Below, one piece after another: positions 61,700 to 64,000 of a DNA stretch of 64,000 nucleotides (its first letter is position 1; each line of letters opens with the position of its first letter). The DNA is from PZPK01 sp965230795 (lineage in GTDB: Bacteria > Pseudomonadota > Gammaproteobacteria > Pseudomonadales > Oleiphilaceae): positions 1,364,001 to 1,428,000 of the forward strand of contig OZ246020.1 in assembly GCA_965230795.1 (NCBI GenBank), written 5' to 3'. A program made the position numbers and the translations under genes. The notes under the pieces were generated by a model. That model was not told where the DNA came from. It searched no databases and worked only from the letters and a program-made list of their open reading frames with translations.

Positions 61700-62929
61700 A
61701 TGGCTAAACGTAGAGAGTTTGACGTAATTATCTGGGGCGCCACGGGCTTTACCGGCCGTCTCGTCGCGGAGTATTACCTTGCCCAGTATGGTGTGGACGG
61801 TGATCTGAAATGGGCCATGGGTGGTCGCAGTCAGAACAAGCTTGAGGCGGTGCGTGCCGATCTCGGCAATGACCTCATTCCCCTGGTAGTAGCAGATAGC
61901 CATGACAAAGCCTCTCTCGATGCCATGGTGCAGCGCACCAAAGTGATCTGCACGACGGTTGGCCCTTATGCGCTCTATGGTGACGAACTGGTGGCTGCCT
62001 GTGTTGAGCATGGTACCGACTATTGTGATCTGGCTGGTGAAACCCAGTGGATTCGTCGCATGATTGATCAGCATGACGAAGCGGCCAAAGCATCCGGTGC
62101 GCGCATTGTGCATTGTTGCGGTTTCGACTCGATTCCTTCCGACATTGGTACCTTCTTCATTCAGCAACAGGCCAAGGAGAGCAAGGGTGAATACTGCCAG
62201 CAGGTAAAAATGCGCCTGAAGTCGGCCAAGGGCGGATTCAGTGGTGGTACCTATGCCAGCATGAACAACGTCATGGCCGAAGCCGCCAAAGATCCGGCCA
62301 TTTATAAAGTACTGTTTAATCCCTACGGTCTGAATCCTCAGGGAGAAATGCAGGGACCGGACAAGGCAGATCTGAAGTCGGTGAAATTCGATGAAGACGT
62401 CAAGGCCTGGATCATGCCCTTTATCATGGCTGCCATTAACACCCGCGTGGTACGTCGCAGTCATGCGCTTCAGGGTTATCCTTATGGCAAGGATTTCATG
62501 TATGACGAAGCCATGATCAGCGGTCGCGGATTAAGCGGTCGACTCAAGGGCTTCGTTGGCCTGGCAGGACTGGCGGCAATGATGGCCGGCAAACCGGATT
62601 CCTTTTACAAGAAACTGGTCAATAAATTCTTTCCCGATCCCGGAGAAGGGCCATCACGGGAAGAACGTGAATCGGGCTACTACAACTTCAGCGTGGTAGG
62701 TAAGTTCAAGGACGGCAGTCGAATCGTCGCGCGCATCACCGGTGACCGGGATCCGGGCTATGGCTCCACCTCGAAAATGCTGGGTGAGAGTGCTGCCTGT
62801 CTGGCGAAAGACAAGCGCAAATCACCGCGCGTGTCCGGGGTTATGACGCCCGCATCTGCCATGGGAAAACCGCTGCTCGAACGCTTGCAGAACAATGCCG
62901 GTGTGCGTTTTAGTGTGGTGAGTGATTGA
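61700..62929 (+). CDS. Saccharopine dehydrogenase-fold NAD(P)-binding protein (trans-acting enoyl reductase group)
   Basis: 409 residues. It starts FDVIIWGATGFTGRLVAEYYL, a Rossmann glycine motif, then GGRSQNKLEAV and CTTVGPYALYGDELVAACVEHGTDYCDLAGET, and HCCGFDSIPSDIGTF. These mark the saccharopine dehydrogenase NADP-binding family, which includes trans-acting enoyl reductases of lipid synthesis. It is not lysine-pathway saccharopine dehydrogenase. With dehydrogenase, kinase and SDRs upstream it probably reduces an enoyl lipid intermediate, inferred. Confidence 0.82.
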   Translation: MAKRREFDVIIWGATGFTGRLVAEYYLAQYGVDGDLKWAMGGRSQNKLEAVRADLGNDLIPLVVADSHDKASLDAMVQRTKVICTTVGPYALYGDELVAACVEHGTDYCDLAGETQWIRRMIDQHDEAAKASGARIVHCCGFDSIPSDIGTFFIQQQAKESKGEYCQQVKMRLKSAKGGFSGGTYASMNNVMAEAAKDPAIYKVLFNPYGLNPQGEMQGPDKADLKSVKFDEDVKAWIMPFIMAAINTRVVRRSHALQGYPYGKDFMYDEAMISGRGLSGRLKGFVGLAGLAAMMAGKPDSFYKKLVNKFFPDPGEGPSREERESGYYNFSVVGKFKDGSRIVARITGDRDPGYGSTSKMLGESAACLAKDKRKSPRVSGVMTPASAMGKPLLERLQNNAGVRFSVVSD

Positions 62930-63009
62930 AGGTCTGAGGCCTGAGGTCGGACGTCTGACGACGGACGCTATTTAAAGGGCGGGAGAGGCTGTGGTGTTTG
63001 CGTTTGAAG

Positions 63010-63037
63010 CCAGACGCCAGACGCCAGACGCCAGACG
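63010..63037. repeat. Four tandem copies of a seven-base unit CCAGACG
   Basis: Four exact CCAGACG copies follow one another in the gap before the DUF1272 gene. A reverse-complementary motif (ACGTCTGACG, 62951-62960) 50-60 bp upstream could pair with them. Confidence 0.85.
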
Positions 63038-63100
63038 ACTTCCTTCTTTCCCCATTTCCTTTCATAATGGTCGTCATACCATCATACATGGGAGACGGCC

Positions 63101-63325
63101 ATGTTAAAGATGAAGTCCAAATGCGAGGCCTGTGAAACCAGGCTGGAGCTGACAGATGAAGCCTTCATCTGTTCCTACGAGTGTACCTTCTGTCCCGAGT
63201 GCACGGTCAATTTCGATCATATCTGCCCAAACTGCGAAGGCGAGCTAACAAAACGCCCAACCCGCGTTAAGGGGGTTGTTGCCGCCGCGGCGGGGCAGCT
63301 CAAGCGCAGGTTATTCGGGTCCTGA
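63101..63325 (+). CDS. DUF1272 small zinc-ribbon-like protein
   Basis: 74 residues: MLKMKSKCEACETRLEL, FICSYECTFCPECT and CPNCEGELTKRPTR, the cysteine pattern of DUF1272, which probably binds two zinc ions. No function known. GGAGACGG lies upstream. The Arg-rich tail GQLKRRLFGS is variable. Surrounded by repeats and hairpins. Confidence 0.87.
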   Translation: MLKMKSKCEACETRLELTDEAFICSYECTFCPECTVNFDHICPNCEGELTKRPTRVKGVVAAAAGQLKRRLFGS

Positions 63326-63340
63326 AAAGCGTTGTGATTG

Positions 63341-63365
63341 TTTCGACGAAGTGGCGTCGTCGAAA
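63341..63365. terminator. Stem-loop after the DUF1272 gene
   Basis: TTTCGACGA, seven-base loop, TCGTCGAAA: a perfect nine-base stem, 16 bp after the stop codon. No T-run follows. Confidence 0.4.
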
Positions 63366-63388
63366 TCCGGCGACTATAGTCATCAAAA

Positions 63389-63419
63389 GACTTTGATCCG
63401 CTATCTGGGGATCAAAGTC
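63389..63419. promoter_or_regulatory. Strong hairpin upstream of the last binding-protein gene
   Basis: GACTTTGATCC (63389-63399), nine-base loop, GGATCAAAGTC (63409-63419): a perfect 11-base stem, 55 bp before the ATG at 63475. GCGGT-TTT-ACCGC (63430-63442) makes a third hairpin. They could regulate the downstream gene or form an operator. Confidence 0.4.
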
Positions 63420-63474
63420 CGGTTCACTGGCGGTTTTACCGCGCTTTCTGTCGAAGTGATTGTTGAGACCCGAA

Positions 63475-64000
63475 ATGCAACGATTGGCAAGCTTTATCGC
63501 AATCAACATCGTCATGATTGGAGCCCTTTTTGCTGAATTACCGCCTGAAACATCATATGAAGTCGGTGTCGAAAGCATTGACTATTATCCACACTATGCC
63601 TTCGAAAATGGTGAGCTGGTCGGTTTTGCACGACGACTCTTTGATGCCTTTGCTGAGTGGAAAGGCATTGAGTTTAGATATAAGGCTTATCCAGTCAAGC
63701 GGTTGGATCTGGCATTCCTGAACAAAGATTTCATCGATTTCAGATACCCCGCCAATCCCAAATGGGATGAAAAGTACCAGTTTTCCGGGGAGCTGTACTA
63801 CAGCCATCCGATCGTCGCTTATACGGACGGTGCCGTGGTCCTTGACGGCAACAAAGGTCGGGGGATCGCCGCGATAGACAGGCTAGGTACCATTCGTGGT
63901 TTCAATCCCTTTCCTTACCTGGGCTTTATCAAAGAAGGTCGCATGGACGTGGTTGAGGTCAGTACCTTTGAATCCTTGTTGGAGATGGTACGGATGCAAC
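63475..64000 (+). CDS. Periplasmic family-3-type binding protein, cut by the window end
   Basis: ATG at 63475 opens a frame of at least 175 codons with no stop before the window ends. A signal peptide (MQRLASFIAINIVMIGALFA) is followed by YEVGVESIDYYPHYAF and VGFARRLFDAFAEWKGIEFRYKAYPVKRLDLAFL, a divergent family-3 first lobe; KYQFSGELYYSHPIVAYTDGAVV and RLGTIRGFNPFPYLGF continue the fold. Ligand unknown. It is the sixth family-3-type binding protein in the window, not counting MltF. Confidence 0.7.
   Translation, partial: MQRLASFIAINIVMIGALFAELPPETSYEVGVESIDYYPHYAFENGELVGFARRLFDAFAEWKGIEFRYKAYPVKRLDLAFLNKDFIDFRYPANPKWDEKYQFSGELYYSHPIVAYTDGAVVLDGNKGRGIAAIDRLGTIRGFNPFPYLGFIKEGRMDVVEVSTFESLLEMVRMQ

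Overview
This is a chromosomal window from a free-living gammaproteobacterium. Support comes from rhlB, pdxB, alaA, the divergent mltF/purL pair, prc, yciH, recX, purT, cobB and an EpmC-like gene tail, together with the order nudL - gamma carbonic anhydrase - DUF1289 - purT close to purL/mltF, which from memory resembles Pseudomonas. GC looks intermediate (low-to-mid 50s by eye, not computed). The repertoire (many lone periplasmic binding proteins, an outer-membrane barrel, a fatty acyl-CoA operon, a GDSL lipase with a foldase-like partner, c-di-GMP proteins) suggests a marine or aquatic Pseudomonadales/Oceanospirillales-type organism. The genus cannot be named from this sequence. I see no prophage, CRISPR array, rRNA, credible tRNA or classical insertion sequence.

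Layout. 1-6.9 kb: tail of EpmC, then rhlB, pdxB, a YcgR/PilZ protein and an NAD-kinase-like gene, then a binding protein, an acetyltransferase and a hypothetical on the minus strand. 7.1-10.4 kb: binding protein, alaA, AraC regulator. 10.9-14.4 kb: a three-gene cassette of PstS-like protein, outer-membrane barrel and membrane PAS protein with a ruined GGDEF domain. 14.5-16.7 kb: a near-perfect CRP-type site, a GDSL lipoprotein and a lipase-chaperone-like protein. 16.8-31.3 kb: ybaK, a GGDEF-EAL protein, binding protein, penicillin-acylase homologue, Na/Pi cotransporter plus cation/H+ antiporter, esterase, sdaA, alcohol dehydrogenase, DUF3592, a GIY-YIG gene enclosed by 44-bp perfect inverted repeats, and a binding-protein gene broken by one nonsense codon. 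31.5-42 kb: GST, yciH, MATE, an HTH protein and prc in one minus-strand run, then a sugar-type binding protein, a ComFB-like protein and a 952-residue DUF349 protein. 42.3-54.2 kb: recX, mltF, purL, an AT-rich gap with DnaA-box matches, a NIF3-like protein, two Nudix genes, gamma carbonic anhydrase, DUF1289, purT, a deoxyinosine glycosylase and cobB. 54.2-62.9 kb: a LysR-DUF2007-binding protein operon diverging from an acyl-CoA dehydrogenase / APH kinase / quinone reductase / two SDR / saccharopine-dehydrogenase-fold operon. 62.9-64 kb: repeats, DUF1272, strong hairpins and the start of another binding protein.

Themes. (1) Six lone family-3-type binding proteins (one broken, one cut by the window edge), one family-1 and one PstS-like protein lie here without a single ABC permease or ATPase gene. 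(2) The acyl-CoA dehydrogenase next to an APH-type kinase is the split form of animal ACAD10/11 and resembles LvaA/LvaC, pointing to 4-hydroxyacyl-CoA breakdown. (3) The GIY-YIG gene in inverted repeats looks like a small dispersed element. (4) The PstS-like / barrel / degenerate-GGDEF cassette looks like an envelope sensing device.
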